From the NCBI RefSeq assembly GCF_001422445.1, contig NZ_LMNA01000002.1, positions 1 through 64,000 on the forward strand: a stretch of DNA of 64,000 nt, in the 5' to 3' direction. The notes under the pieces are model-generated. The model saw nothing but the letters and a program-made list of their open reading frames with translations, was not told where the DNA came from and ran no database searches. The stretch comes from Pseudorhodoferax sp. Leaf274 (GTDB lineage: Bacteria; Pseudomonadota; Gammaproteobacteria; Burkholderiales; Burkholderiaceae_C). Positions 1 through 8,580 of this stretch are shown piece by piece (within the stretch, counting starts at the first letter, position 1; each line of letters opens with the position of its first letter). The translations under genes and the position numbers were made by a program.

Positions 1-337
1 GTGGAATGCAGCGCCGACGGCAGCTTCGTCGTGACCAACAGGCCCGAAGGAGCCGAAAAGCCGCCGTGCAAGGGGCCAGCAGGCCCGAAGGAGCCGAAAA
101 GCCGCCGTGCAAGGGGCCGAAGCGGCGAATTGGCTGGGTGGGGCTGCATCAGCACATCTCAAAGCGTATTGCGCAGAGCTTCCCTAGCCAGCATGTTGGA
201 CGGGTACATCGCTGAACTCCTCTAACGCAGGATCTCCTCACACTAGGAGGCAACCTGCCGTACGTGCAAGGCTCACCGCCAAGATCCTCACGTTTGGCTT
301 CAACGCCATGGCATAGCTGCACCCGACCAGCGTAGAA
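1..337. other. Region without a supported gene at the window start
   Basis: Short overlapping frames exist (for example 1-225 on the plus strand), but they run through a tandem repeat, resemble no family I know and disagree in frame. It could be the 3' remnant of an element whose body lies left of the window. Nothing else is recognisable before the helicase stop codon at 338. Confidence 0.4.
40..118. repeat. Two-copy direct repeat, 38-bp unit
   Basis: A 38-bp unit beginning AGGCCCGAAGGAGCC occurs at 40-77 and again, identically, at 81-118, with 3 nt between the copies (period 41). A third partial start (GAAGCGG) follows. The period is not a multiple of three and no protein repeat is convincing, so this looks like non-coding repeat sequence. 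Confidence 0.85.
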
Positions 338-2932
338 CTATTGCTCGAATTTCATGAGTTGGGAAGCCTTAGCAGCATTCAGAGCATCGAACAGACTTGA
401 TGCATCGATAGCAGCAGTCTCGAGCGCCTCAGCGGCCCTTGCACGCCATTCGAGATCGCCAGGCCGTACAAACGTAGTTCTAATTTCTCGCAGCACCCCC
501 ATCGCTTTTTGGGCCCACTGTCTGAAATCGTCCAATTCCCAGTACGAGACAGACGCCAGCGAAGGCTCCGCTCCAATTTTCGCGATACGCGCGGGCGTAA
601 CTAGAACAGAGATAATTTCAGCACTTTTTGCCTCTGGAACTCGCATTTTCATCCATGCCGGATGTGAGGCAGCTTGACGCGCTTTCTTTGCATCAATGAA
701 CGGCTCGTCAGCAGTTGCTCCAGCATGATCTTCAAACACGATCACTTTGTCATCTGCGATCCACCAAGGATCTGGCGAAGCATCCTCTTCAATTTTTCCG
801 GTGACGAAACCAAGCAGATCTCCCAAAGATTTTTGAGCAGCCTCGAAAGTTTCAGGACGAGCTAGCCCAGCAAGAATCTCCTGCTCGCGTTTGCTGTATC
901 CGCGATTGTGGACAAGGCCTAAGCTCGCAAATAAACTTTCGATCCGCTCCACTTGGTGCATGACCGATGCATTACGTTTGTCTGCATCGGTTGGTGGAAG
1001 CATGGTCGTCCGGGATATGCCAACGAGCCAAGGAATTCCTCTTGCAGCGTCCCGCGCTTTTGAAAACTGATCCGTTGCTGCCACAGAAAATCCCGGATCC
1101 ATCTCGCGAGAGGCAAGATGTGCAGCGCTACCGGCAAGATAATGCCATAGCGCACGATAGCCCTTCAGTTCAGACAGCGTCAGCTTACCCAGCACTTCGC
1201 GAGCGCACTCGAACGCCTGCGGGTAATCGCCCTGCCACATCGCTTCTTGATAACGCACCTCGGAGGCAACCACTTCCTGCAACTCACTCATTTCTTTGTA
1301 TGGTGCCTGCGCGGCCTGGTCTCTCATTGAGAGTATGTCTTGATTCGCGACTTGCCACTCAGTGTCATGACGATTGAATATTCGAAAGTTCTCCAGAAAA
1401 TCTTCAGCCTTCCGTTCACGCGACTGCATGAGACCGAATTGAATCTCGGCCTGAAGCTCAGGATGGAGATGCTCATTCTTTCTTCGATCAATCAGATAGT
1501 CAGCAAGCTCACCGTCTCCGACGACCACCGTTGAGAAGTCTTTCAAACCGCGTGTGCAGCGACCAATTGCCTGGAGAACACGCGCCTGAATACGCACATT
1601 GAAGAGTGCAACCGCCCCCATCCTCGACATGATAAATTTTTCCTGCAGATTCACCGCTTGCGGCAAACCATCAAGAAATTCAAGACGACATGCATCGCCA
1701 GGAAAGTCAATCCCATCATAACGATTTGCAACGACGGCGACAGCGTTCGCCCTACTTAGAAAGTCAGATTTTGTTTTTTCAATATCATCTGCCGAGAACG
1801 TAGGAAATCCTGTCTTCTCTACGATCAGCTTAGAAACTTCTGCCTCTCTCGCGTCGGAAGGCACAAGCACTAAACTTCTTCCGGCCTCACGCATGAGTGC
1901 AAAACCCAATTCCGTCGCTTCCTGCTCATCAAAGGACATGCCGGGAAAGAAGAAGAGTCTCCGCCCGATGCCCTGCCTGTCCCAGCCTGCAGGGATCGGC
2001 AGTCGCTGAATCGCTCGACGACCGGTTAATCGCTCCAAGTCACCGCCCGGCCCAAGCGTCGCCGACATGAAAATTCTCTGTTTCGCAGCTTGGAACGGTG
2101 CGTGACTCCATGTTGGAGGTATCGCAGGCCTAATCAACAGCTGATTCGCAGATACGTAAAAATGGCACGCCAACAGATTTTCGCACAGAGACTTCCAGGA
2201 AAATACGATCTGCGGATCAGAGTTATGCACATCGAGGATCGCACGCACTTGATCTGCAATTTCCGCAAAAGCTGGTGTTGGAATTTTGTCCACCCACCCG
2301 ACATCGCTGACACTCGGTGCGTCACTAGTAAGCCGCGCGTGAAAATACGGATCCATGACTGCGCCAAGAACGTTGGCAAGCGCAGCGAACAAGCCTGCAT
2401 GTGTTTTGCTGTAGCGATCGACCTGCAGCGTCCACATCTTTGCCACGTAATTCTCCGCGGCATGAGCATCATCCAGTATTACCGTATCAGGAGATTTGAA
2501 GAACGGATTTGTGTTGAATAGTGCGCTATAGGTCGTAACAGCCACCCGCTCCCCCGCAGCATAGCGCCCTTTTGCGGAAGACTCGTACTCCTTGATTGGT
2601 CCTGTGAATCCATCGACGGAAAGCCCATATTTTGTCGTCGCTTCTTCTACAACTTGATAGACCAACTGGCGGGTCGGGCAAAGATACACAACTCGTTCGT
2701 TGAAGGTGCGTCGACGCCACTCAGCAATAAGCAGACCGACCAGGGTCTTCCCGCTTCCGGTTGGAAGTTGCAACGCAACGTCCGGCGAGCTAACCGCTTT
2801 TTCGGCATAGGTCCTGAGCATCTGGCCTTGATGATCGACAAGCCCCAGATACTGACGAAGTGGGAGATCGAGGAACAGTTGGTCGGGCGACTTGGCTACG
2901 CTCGCAGCAGTAGGCAATCTTGTAAAGGCCAT
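338..2932 (-). CDS. DEAD/DEAH-type superfamily 2 helicase with unassigned C-terminal domain
   Basis: The product is 864 aa. Walker A LPTGSGKT is at residues 56-63, the DEAH-like box DDAH at 154-157, motif III SAT at 290-292, and a motif VI-like QAIGRCTRG at 454-462. The two helicase lobes therefore fill about residues 30-490, with an XPD/DinG-like C-terminal half (HELICc2 type); no Fe-S cysteine cluster is obvious. Residues 500-700 look helical. Residues 700-864 contain PDPWW...DDKVIVFEDH (720-736), weakly reminiscent of a PD-(D/E)XK nuclease core but with H where K is expected. The start was chosen at the ATG at 2932 because the 88 residues upstream in frame look non-coding; GGAG lies 14 nt before it. 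It probably acts on DNA as an island defence or maintenance gene. No partner gene is visible; one could lie left of the window. Confidence 0.75.
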   Translation of the reverse strand: MAFTRLPTAASVAKSPDQLFLDLPLRQYLGLVDHQGQMLRTYAEKAVSSPDVALQLPTGSGKTLVGLLIAEWRRRTFNERVVYLCPTRQLVYQVVEEATTKYGLSVDGFTGPIKEYESSAKGRYAAGERVAVTTYSALFNTNPFFKSPDTVILDDAHAAENYVAKMWTLQVDRYSKTHAGLFAALANVLGAVMDPYFHARLTSDAPSVSDVGWVDKIPTPAFAEIADQVRAILDVHNSDPQIVFSWKSLCENLLACHFYVSANQLLIRPAIPPTWSHAPFQAAKQRIFMSATLGPGGDLERLTGRRAIQRLPIPAGWDRQGIGRRLFFFPGMSFDEQEATELGFALMREAGRSLVLVPSDAREAEVSKLIVEKTGFPTFSADDIEKTKSDFLSRANAVAVVANRYDGIDFPGDACRLEFLDGLPQAVNLQEKFIMSRMGAVALFNVRIQARVLQAIGRCTRGLKDFSTVVVGDGELADYLIDRRKNEHLHPELQAEIQFGLMQSRERKAEDFLENFRIFNRHDTEWQVANQDILSMRDQAAQAPYKEMSELQEVVASEVRYQEAMWQGDYPQAFECAREVLGKLTLSELKGYRALWHYLAGSAAHLASREMDPGFSVAATDQFSKARDAARGIPWLVGISRTTMLPPTDADKRNASVMHQVERIESLFASLGLVHNRGYSKREQEILAGLARPETFEAAQKSLGDLLGFVTGKIEEDASPDPWWIADDKVIVFEDHAGATADEPFIDAKKARQAASHPAWMKMRVPEAKSAEIISVLVTPARIAKIGAEPSLASVSYWELDDFRQWAQKAMGVLREIRTTFVRPGDLEWRARAAEALETAAIDASSLFDALNAAKASQLMKFEQ

Positions 2933-3992
2933 GAGTTCGTTTTCCGCTCCAAACAAGGGATGCTGATTGTGACCCGCCTCTGCTTTCACCCTGTTCTTAC
3001 AAGCAATGATGCGGCTTGTAGGCATGTCGCCTTTTGCAAACAGTCGACCGCGCCCTCGAAAGGCAGTCTCGCACTTTGCAGACGCCGCTGAGATGCTCAA
3101 TGAATGTGATCGGAGGACGCCACCTGACGCTCTAGGCACCATGCTGCAAGTGTTATTCGAGCGGAACCTTGACATGTGGCCGCACGCCTGATTCACTCAA
3201 ATTGCTCCCGAGGATCCTGACCTCACCACAGGACGTCGCAGGCGTTACCTGCCCTTGTAGAGATTGCCGTGCCTTCGCACCGGCCATAGATGCCGAGTTC
3301 GCCTTGCGCGAACTTCGGCTTGCCGCGCAGACTTGATCTGCCCAGAGCCACCTGCGGCATGTGCCGCTGCTCGCGTCGTCGCGCCATGCGCGACGGCATC
3401 TTGTGCGCCACCCGATGGCGCCCTTGTACTGCGATGTCTGGACATCTGCCCTTTGCATCGCAGCGCCCTCCGCGTCGTCACTGGAAGCTTGCTAACAGTG
3501 ACGACGCGGTAAGTCCGCGCCGCGCCTCATCTCAAGGCGCATTTCGCGAAGTGACGGCCCGAAGTGACGGGCTTTGACGCTGCTGGACGGCGTCCGTCAA
3601 TGGGGCCTGGAGCCCCCCTCGATGCCCTCGCGCATCCGATGCGCATGCGTTCGGCTCGACCGGCGCTGCGCCGCCTGATCCCCGTCAACGGATCAATCCC
3701 TCGTGTGACGTGCACACCCCATGGACCTTGGGTGACCAGTCCCCGCGCAACGACGTGCCAACAGGCACCACCGCGCGGCGCCACAGCGCGTGCAACGCCG
3801 GCGACCAGTTGAATTGCTTGCACAACCGGGAGTGGTGTCCCGTGTCCCTCGTAGTTCCCTTGCGCTGCGGCGCCGGGGACGGACAGAAACACTGACCTGA
3901 CCGTCATGCACCCCGGCGGCTTCGGCCTTCGGTCTCGTAAGGACCGCACTACGTGCGGAGATGAATGGATGAGGAATGAAGAGGAGCGAGCC
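2933..3992. other. About 1 kb without a supported gene
   Basis: The frames here are short and none resembles a complete protein. Visible structure: a perfect 14-bp inverted repeat at 3470-3509, a 10-bp direct repeat GAAGTGACGG at 3548-3557 and 3561-3570, and a 6-bp hairpin CCGCAC/GTGCGG at 3944-3958 just upstream of the recombinase gene. Base composition is close to the core genome, unlike the helicase gene on its left. The region could hold decayed mobile-element DNA or recombinase binding sites. Confidence 0.5.
3470..3509. repeat. Perfect 14-bp inverted repeat, 12-nt spacer
   Basis: The left arm CCGCGTCGTCACTG (3470-3483) is the exact reverse complement of the right arm CAGTGACGACGCGG (3496-3509). 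The 12-nt spacer contains a HindIII-like palindrome, AAGCTT. No T-tract follows on either strand, so a rho-independent terminator is unlikely. A protein-binding site or an element end is more likely. Confidence 0.8.
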
Positions 3993-4859
3993 ATGCGCGA
4001 CTTGAACCACGACTTCAAACTGCTGTGCCAACGCAACCGGGACGGCTCGATGGCGACACAGCACGACCGCGAGGTAATCCTGAGCCTGGTGGGCGACCAG
4101 CTGCACGAGGGTGGCTTCCACCACCTGCGTGCACAGGGCATGCGCACCAAGCACATAGACTACCTGGTCGAGCGATGGCATGAGGAAGGCATCGCCGCAG
4201 GCACCTTCAAGAACCGCATGAGCGCACTGCGTTGGCTGGCCGAGAAGATCGGCAAACAGAACATCGTGCGGCGCGACAACGCCGCCTATGGCATCCCGGA
4301 GCGGCAGCACGTCAGCAACACCTCGAAGGCCAGGACGCTGGACGGCGAGCAACTGAGCCGTGTGACCGATCCCTACACCGCAATGTCGCTGCGGCTGGAA
4401 GAGGCCTTCGGGCTTCGGCGAGAGGAAAGCATCAAGGTGCGACCGGGCTGGGCCGACAGGGGCGGCGTGCTGCACCTGAAGGCCAGTTGGACCAAGGGCG
4501 GTCGCGAGCGCGATGTGCCTGTCACCAACGCCATGCAGCGCCAGGTGCTCGAAGAAGCCAAGGCGCTCGCCCAGGGCGGCAGCATGATTCCCACGAAGAT
4601 GAACTACCGTGACCAACAGAACCGCTTCAAGGCGCAGACGGCGCGCGCAGGCATCCGCGGCGTACACGGGCTACGGCACGCCTACGCGCAGAGGCGCTAC
4701 TTCGAACTGACAGGGTGGAAGGCACCGGCAGCAGGCGGCCCTCGGTACAAGGATCTGAGCCCGAAGCAAAAGGTGGTGGACCGCGAGGCACGGCTTGCTA
4801 TCTCACGCGAGTTGGGCCACGAGCGCGAGCAGATCACAGCGGTGTACCTCGGGCGCTGA
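3993..4859 (+). CDS. Tyrosine recombinase, Integrase_1 (phage_int_SAM_2) type
   Basis: The 288-aa product has a helical N-terminal core-binding half (1-110) and a C-terminal catalytic half. Active-site candidates are R142/R143 (GLRREE), K168, H225-x-x-R228 (HGLRHA), H276 (GHER) and the nucleophile Y285, three residues from the end. This is the complete set expected of a tyrosine recombinase. The architecture fits the integrase-domain proteins found in integrative elements of Burkholderiales and unrelated Proteobacteria, not the P4 type at 12245. The ATG at 3993 is preferred over upstream in-frame ATGs at 3906 and 3969 because GAGGAG lies 6 nt before it. Its GC content is closer to the core genome than that of the defence genes downstream, suggesting a separate arrival. 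It reads toward the Argonaute operon about 195 nt downstream. Confidence 0.85.
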   Translation: MRDLNHDFKLLCQRNRDGSMATQHDREVILSLVGDQLHEGGFHHLRAQGMRTKHIDYLVERWHEEGIAAGTFKNRMSALRWLAEKIGKQNIVRRDNAAYGIPERQHVSNTSKARTLDGEQLSRVTDPYTAMSLRLEEAFGLRREESIKVRPGWADRGGVLHLKASWTKGGRERDVPVTNAMQRQVLEEAKALAQGGSMIPTKMNYRDQQNRFKAQTARAGIRGVHGLRHAYAQRRYFELTGWKAPAAGGPRYKDLSPKQKVVDREARLAISRELGHEREQITAVYLGR

Positions 4860-5042
4860 CGATGTAGCTGCCGGCCACAAGCCGCCGGCGTTCGGCGGTG
4901 GTGTGAGTGTCCAGAATCCCACGTATCGCCGCCGGATGCGGCGCCAATTTTGACCACTGGCTGCTAGGCCTTGGCTGTCTGGTTATTGGGTGAATTGTGG
5001 AGCACTGAACGCGCTTCGCGGCCTGCGCATAAGTTCCCATCG

Positions 5043-5048
5043 TATGCT
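5043..5048 (+). promoter_or_regulatory. Possible -10 hexamer for a leaderless defence transcript
   Basis: TATGCT sits 6 nt before the ATG chosen at 5055. No Shine-Dalgarno sequence precedes that ATG. If the hexamer is used, transcription would begin at or next to the start codon, giving a leaderless mRNA. No good -35 is visible 16-18 nt upstream, so the call is weak. Confidence 0.25.
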
Positions 5049-5054
5049 TTGCAA

Positions 5055-6893
5055 ATGTCTGCTGATCGCCTTACTTACTGCCTTGAGCGTATCTCGTCAT
5101 ATCGAGACTTCGAACGTCTCTGCAGCGCTCTTCTTGCCGGCGCCGACTACCCTGGAATAGACCCCCTTGGGGGCACTGGCGACGGTGGTCGCGATGCCAT
5201 CATCCGTTCCGACGCCACCGGCCAGAAGATCGTGTTTGCCTACACAGTGCGTGGCGACTGGAAGGTCAAGTTGAAACACGACTGTTCGCGAGTTCGTGAA
5301 CTCAAGCACAACCCCAATGTCTTCGTGTTTGTTTGCACGGAGCCACTAAATGCGGCCGACAAAGATGCAGCTCATAGGATGTTGAGCGATGAGTTCGGGT
5401 GGGTCTTGGACCTCTACGACTTAGAAAGACTGCGGGCCCTGCTTGCGGGTCCACAAAAGCACCTAGTCGCTCAGCACCCGAGCGTTTTCACCCCGCCGTT
5501 CTTCCCACAATCCGGGGGTGAATCTCTTTCGGAGAGTCGTGACACGCTAGTCATCGACCACCTCGATGCCGACCACGCATTGGCCACTTGGCTTTCACGG
5601 CGTCTGACGCTTGCAGGTTTACCGACTTGGTGCCGCGGCACCGCCCCGCTTGCTGGCGAGAACCCCGACGATAGTGTTCGCAAGCTGATCGAGTTTCGGG
5701 CCAAGCAGTATCTTCCCATCGCATCTTCGACAAGCGTCAGTGATGAACTCTTTCTGGAGCGATGCAGCCTAGCTGCGTCAAGAGACTCCTTTGTGCTGCC
5801 GTGTCTGGTGTCTTCAGGTGCTCAAGCGCGCCTGCCCTCGAGGCTTAGGGCAGTATCTCCCGCAGACTTCTCGACGTCCTGGAACGATGGGTTGCAGCAT
5901 GTTCTGCAGCGGATGGCCGGGCTCGGGATCAAGCCGGAGTTCGGGCATGAGCAAGGAAAAAGCATCGCGCTTGGTGACTACATGCCGACGAACGTCACCA
6001 TCGCAAAGCCAGAGCCCGTCTTTGCAAACGTATTCGCGTTGCAGCTGCCGCAAACCATGCTGATCTACGATCTCTATGCGGCGATGTCCTCGTCTGAACG
6101 TGATGCGCTGCGGAAAAAATGGGCGTTCGTTGAGGCCAACCCATACCGACTACTGGCTTTTACACCTCCACCACCAAACTCGATTCCAGCGACAAAGCCT
6201 GATCGCACTCCTGAGTTTTTGTGGTCAGAGATCCCGGAGCGAGACGGCAAGAAAACTGAGGACGTCGCAAAAGAACTTGTCCGTCGTAGCCTTTGGGTGA
6301 TTTGTGTCGAAAAAGGCCTCGATTTCTGCTCCGATCGAGACCTCTTCTACTTTCCTAAAAGAGATGACCGGGACTGGAATCAGAAAATCCGCCACGTCGA
6401 CGGTCGCAACACACGAGTAGCGCTTACCGGCTCGCGAACACTGGGTTGGGGTGATCGTGCATCCCCGTTCATATACCACCTAGCGCCCCTATTTCAGCCT
6501 CAACACGACGTAGATGGCACTTGGAACGTTGTCGTGCGAGTTTATGTGCGTCCAACAGACCTCTCCGGCAAGGTGTACGAACTCAAAGCTATCGGCAGGC
6601 GTCGCAAAGCAGTGACGAAGAGCTGGTGGAACAAAGACTGGCTTGCCCGTCTGATCGGTGTCGTCCAAGCACTGGAAACAAGTGTCGGTGAAATTCGCTA
6701 CGGAGAAGGAACGCGTGCGCTGGTGATGCGCAGCGACCCGTTACGATGGGACTGCCCAATTGGTCTGGATGTCCAGGCTCTGTCCGGCATGCTCGACATC
6801 GGCGAGGAGCTTGCCGAATACAAGTCTCGAGAGGGAGAGGGTGAAGACACAGATGGCAACAATGAAACATTGTCAGAGGAGCAATCCGCATGA
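5055..6893 (+). CDS. Short-Argonaute effector: REase-like + TIR + APAZ-like domains
   Basis: The 612-aa product has three parts. Residues 5-135 resemble a Mrr-like restriction endonuclease fold: a helical DFERLCSALLAG segment, then GTGDGGRDAII (41-50) with candidate catalytic D47. The usual QxK is replaced by FAYTVRGDWKVKL (61-73), in which a lysine may substitute. Residues 162-290 resemble a TIR domain: strand DTLVIDHLDADHALATWLS, a LAGLPTW segment, and ELFLER with E235 as candidate NADase glutamate. Residues 335-600 resemble APAZ, the region that binds short Argonautes (FYFPKRDD at 431-438, a GTWNVVVRVYVRPTDLSG segment near 488-505). The gene overlaps the Argonaute gene by 4 nt (ATGA), so the two should be made together and form a complex. 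By analogy with SPARTA, guide-directed recognition of invader nucleic acid would activate NAD depletion; the nuclease domain could add DNA cleavage. An in-frame ATG at 4971 was rejected because the family N-terminus starts at 5055. Domain calls are by eye. Confidence 0.75.
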   Translation: MSADRLTYCLERISSYRDFERLCSALLAGADYPGIDPLGGTGDGGRDAIIRSDATGQKIVFAYTVRGDWKVKLKHDCSRVRELKHNPNVFVFVCTEPLNAADKDAAHRMLSDEFGWVLDLYDLERLRALLAGPQKHLVAQHPSVFTPPFFPQSGGESLSESRDTLVIDHLDADHALATWLSRRLTLAGLPTWCRGTAPLAGENPDDSVRKLIEFRAKQYLPIASSTSVSDELFLERCSLAASRDSFVLPCLVSSGAQARLPSRLRAVSPADFSTSWNDGLQHVLQRMAGLGIKPEFGHEQGKSIALGDYMPTNVTIAKPEPVFANVFALQLPQTMLIYDLYAAMSSSERDALRKKWAFVEANPYRLLAFTPPPPNSIPATKPDRTPEFLWSEIPERDGKKTEDVAKELVRRSLWVICVEKGLDFCSDRDLFYFPKRDDRDWNQKIRHVDGRNTRVALTGSRTLGWGDRASPFIYHLAPLFQPQHDVDGTWNVVVRVYVRPTDLSGKVYELKAIGRRRKAVTKSWWNKDWLARLIGVVQALETSVGEIRYGEGTRALVMRSDPLRWDCPIGLDVQALSGMLDIGEELAEYKSREGEGEDTDGNNETLSEEQSA

Positions 6894-8467
6894 CGAGCAC
6901 CTTCCACTTTTTCGGTGAGCCACTGCTTGAGTTCGGTCATCAGCAAACGGCAGAAGACCCTCATGACGGACTTGCGTTGTTCGGACCTGCGGAAACGCGC
7001 AGCCAAATGCCAGACAACATCGTAATCGGCACAGCTGAAGGATTGGATGCATGGAATTCTTGGTGCTTAGCGCTGAATTCTTCAGCCGCTTGCGTCGACA
7101 CAGCAAAGCATCGAGCTTGGCCCCCTTACCCCGGCTTTGACGTGGCATTCGGCGTCAAGTGGCCTAAGCCCGTACGCAGCTATGCACTGGACGGCGAGAA
7201 GCTTTCCGAAGCGTCCCGAAAGGCAGACAAACACGACAGAGCATTCGCAGTGTCTCGGCTATATCTTGAGCAAGTAGACAAAGTCAAGAGGCTCGACTCC
7301 CGTCCTGCACTCGCTATATGCGTGGTGCCCGATGAGGTCTACGAGAACTGCCGACCAAACTCGTCTGTGGCATTCAGCAAGCAGAGCGACAGCAAACGCA
7401 GTGCTGACGAGGTTTCATTTCTTCGGCAAGCAATCCTCGACAGAGATTCGGGACAACAGGCGATGTTCGACATGGATGAGCCAGAAGTGGCAGCTGTGTT
7501 AGACACAATGGACACTTATGAAGAGTCGCGTGGCTACTCACCTGATTTCCGCCGACAGCTCAAAGGCCGTTTGATGGCCCACGACCTGCCTGTGCAGATC
7601 ATTAAAGAGTCTACCCTTCTCATTACCTCCAAAGTTCGCGATGGCGAGAAAGGGACGAATCCTCTTTCGGATCGACTATGGAACTTCTCAACAGCCATCT
7701 ATTACAAGTGCGGAGCCAAACCTTGGAAAACGCCATGGGCTCGGGAAGGTGTTTGCTACGTTGGATTAGCCTACAAGGTCGCTGAGAACAAGCGCACCGC
7801 ATGCTGCGCAGCACAAATGTTCCTGGATAGCGGGGACGGCGTAGTGTTTGTTGGCGAATTTGGGCCTTGGTATTCTCCACATTCCGGCGAGTACCATTTG
7901 CCTCCTGACAAAGCAGAAGCGCTTCTGCGCGGAACTATTGAGACCTACAAACAGCAGGACGGCAGGCCACTCAAGGAAATCTTCTTACACACGCACTCAG
8001 GCATCACTTACGAAGAATACAAAGGCTTTTTGCGGGCAGTGCCAGAAGGCGTCAAACTCATCTCAATACGCGTAAAACAGGACCGAGGTGGCCAGCGCTT
8101 GTACCGATACGACGACCACCCGGACACATCAAAGCGCGGACAACATCCCGTCTTACGCGGAGTGTTTTGGCAGAAGACCCCTCGCCATGGCCTTCTTTAT
8201 ACCAATGGATTCAAGCCAAGAATTGCAACCTATGACGGATTTGAGGTTCCAGTTCCACTCTCAGTGACCATTCAGTTTGGTGATGGAGATATTGTCCAGG
8301 TGGCAAAAGATATTCTAGGATTGACCAAGCTCAACTATAACTCGTGCCAGCTCGGCGAGGGCCGACCAATCACAATCAAATACTCGGATAGGGTCGGCGA
8401 AATTCTTTTGGCCAACCCTGGATTGAGTCATGAACAATGGCGGCATAACTTCAAGTACTATGCATAG
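6890..8467 (+). CDS. Short prokaryotic Argonaute (MID-PIWI only), catalytically inactive
   Basis: The 525-aa product lacks N and PAZ domains. The MID region covers about 120-250, including a DLPVQIIKESTLL segment (232-244) typical of pAgo MID. The PIWI region covers about 255-520. LWNFSTAIYYKCGAKPW (263-279) matches the conserved PIWI entry motif with the guide-5'-end lysine. The first catalytic Asp, normally in a VGID-like strand, is absent (CYVGLAYK, 289-296). The second, normally RDG, is replaced by HTHSGI (367-372). It should therefore bind guide and target but not cut, as known for short pAgos, which work through an APAZ-domain partner. That partner is the overlapping upstream gene. Conserved C-terminal LNYNSCQLGEGRPITIKYSD supports the family. 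Low GC and island location indicate horizontal transfer. Confidence 0.88.
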   Translation: MTSTFHFFGEPLLEFGHQQTAEDPHDGLALFGPAETRSQMPDNIVIGTAEGLDAWNSWCLALNSSAACVDTAKHRAWPPYPGFDVAFGVKWPKPVRSYALDGEKLSEASRKADKHDRAFAVSRLYLEQVDKVKRLDSRPALAICVVPDEVYENCRPNSSVAFSKQSDSKRSADEVSFLRQAILDRDSGQQAMFDMDEPEVAAVLDTMDTYEESRGYSPDFRRQLKGRLMAHDLPVQIIKESTLLITSKVRDGEKGTNPLSDRLWNFSTAIYYKCGAKPWKTPWAREGVCYVGLAYKVAENKRTACCAAQMFLDSGDGVVFVGEFGPWYSPHSGEYHLPPDKAEALLRGTIETYKQQDGRPLKEIFLHTHSGITYEEYKGFLRAVPEGVKLISIRVKQDRGGQRLYRYDDHPDTSKRGQHPVLRGVFWQKTPRHGLLYTNGFKPRIATYDGFEVPVPLSVTIQFGDGDIVQVAKDILGLTKLNYNSCQLGEGRPITIKYSDRVGEILLANPGLSHEQWRHNFKYYA

Positions 8468-8580
8468 TTCCTGCCATCTTGCTTCTCAGAATTCCCCGCC
8501 GAATTCAGATCATGTGCGCCAGCCAAAGATGACTGCCGCCAAACTTCAGAACAAAGGAGAATGTCATATTTGAAGCACCT

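Noticed and set aside
1-225. Plus-strand 74-codon frame at the window start as a gene
   Set aside because: It consists mainly of the direct repeat read in shifting frames, and a second frame is equally open.
3223-3411. Short minus-strand frame with GELGIYGRCEG, similar to part of a DksA/TraR zinc finger
   Set aside because: The remaining zinc cysteines are absent, the upstream part does not look like TraR, and overlapping frames are equally open. At most a decayed fragment.
3548-3570. Two copies of GAAGTGACGG with 13-bp period as iterons
   Set aside because: Only two copies, no replication protein gene nearby and no A+T-rich origin region.
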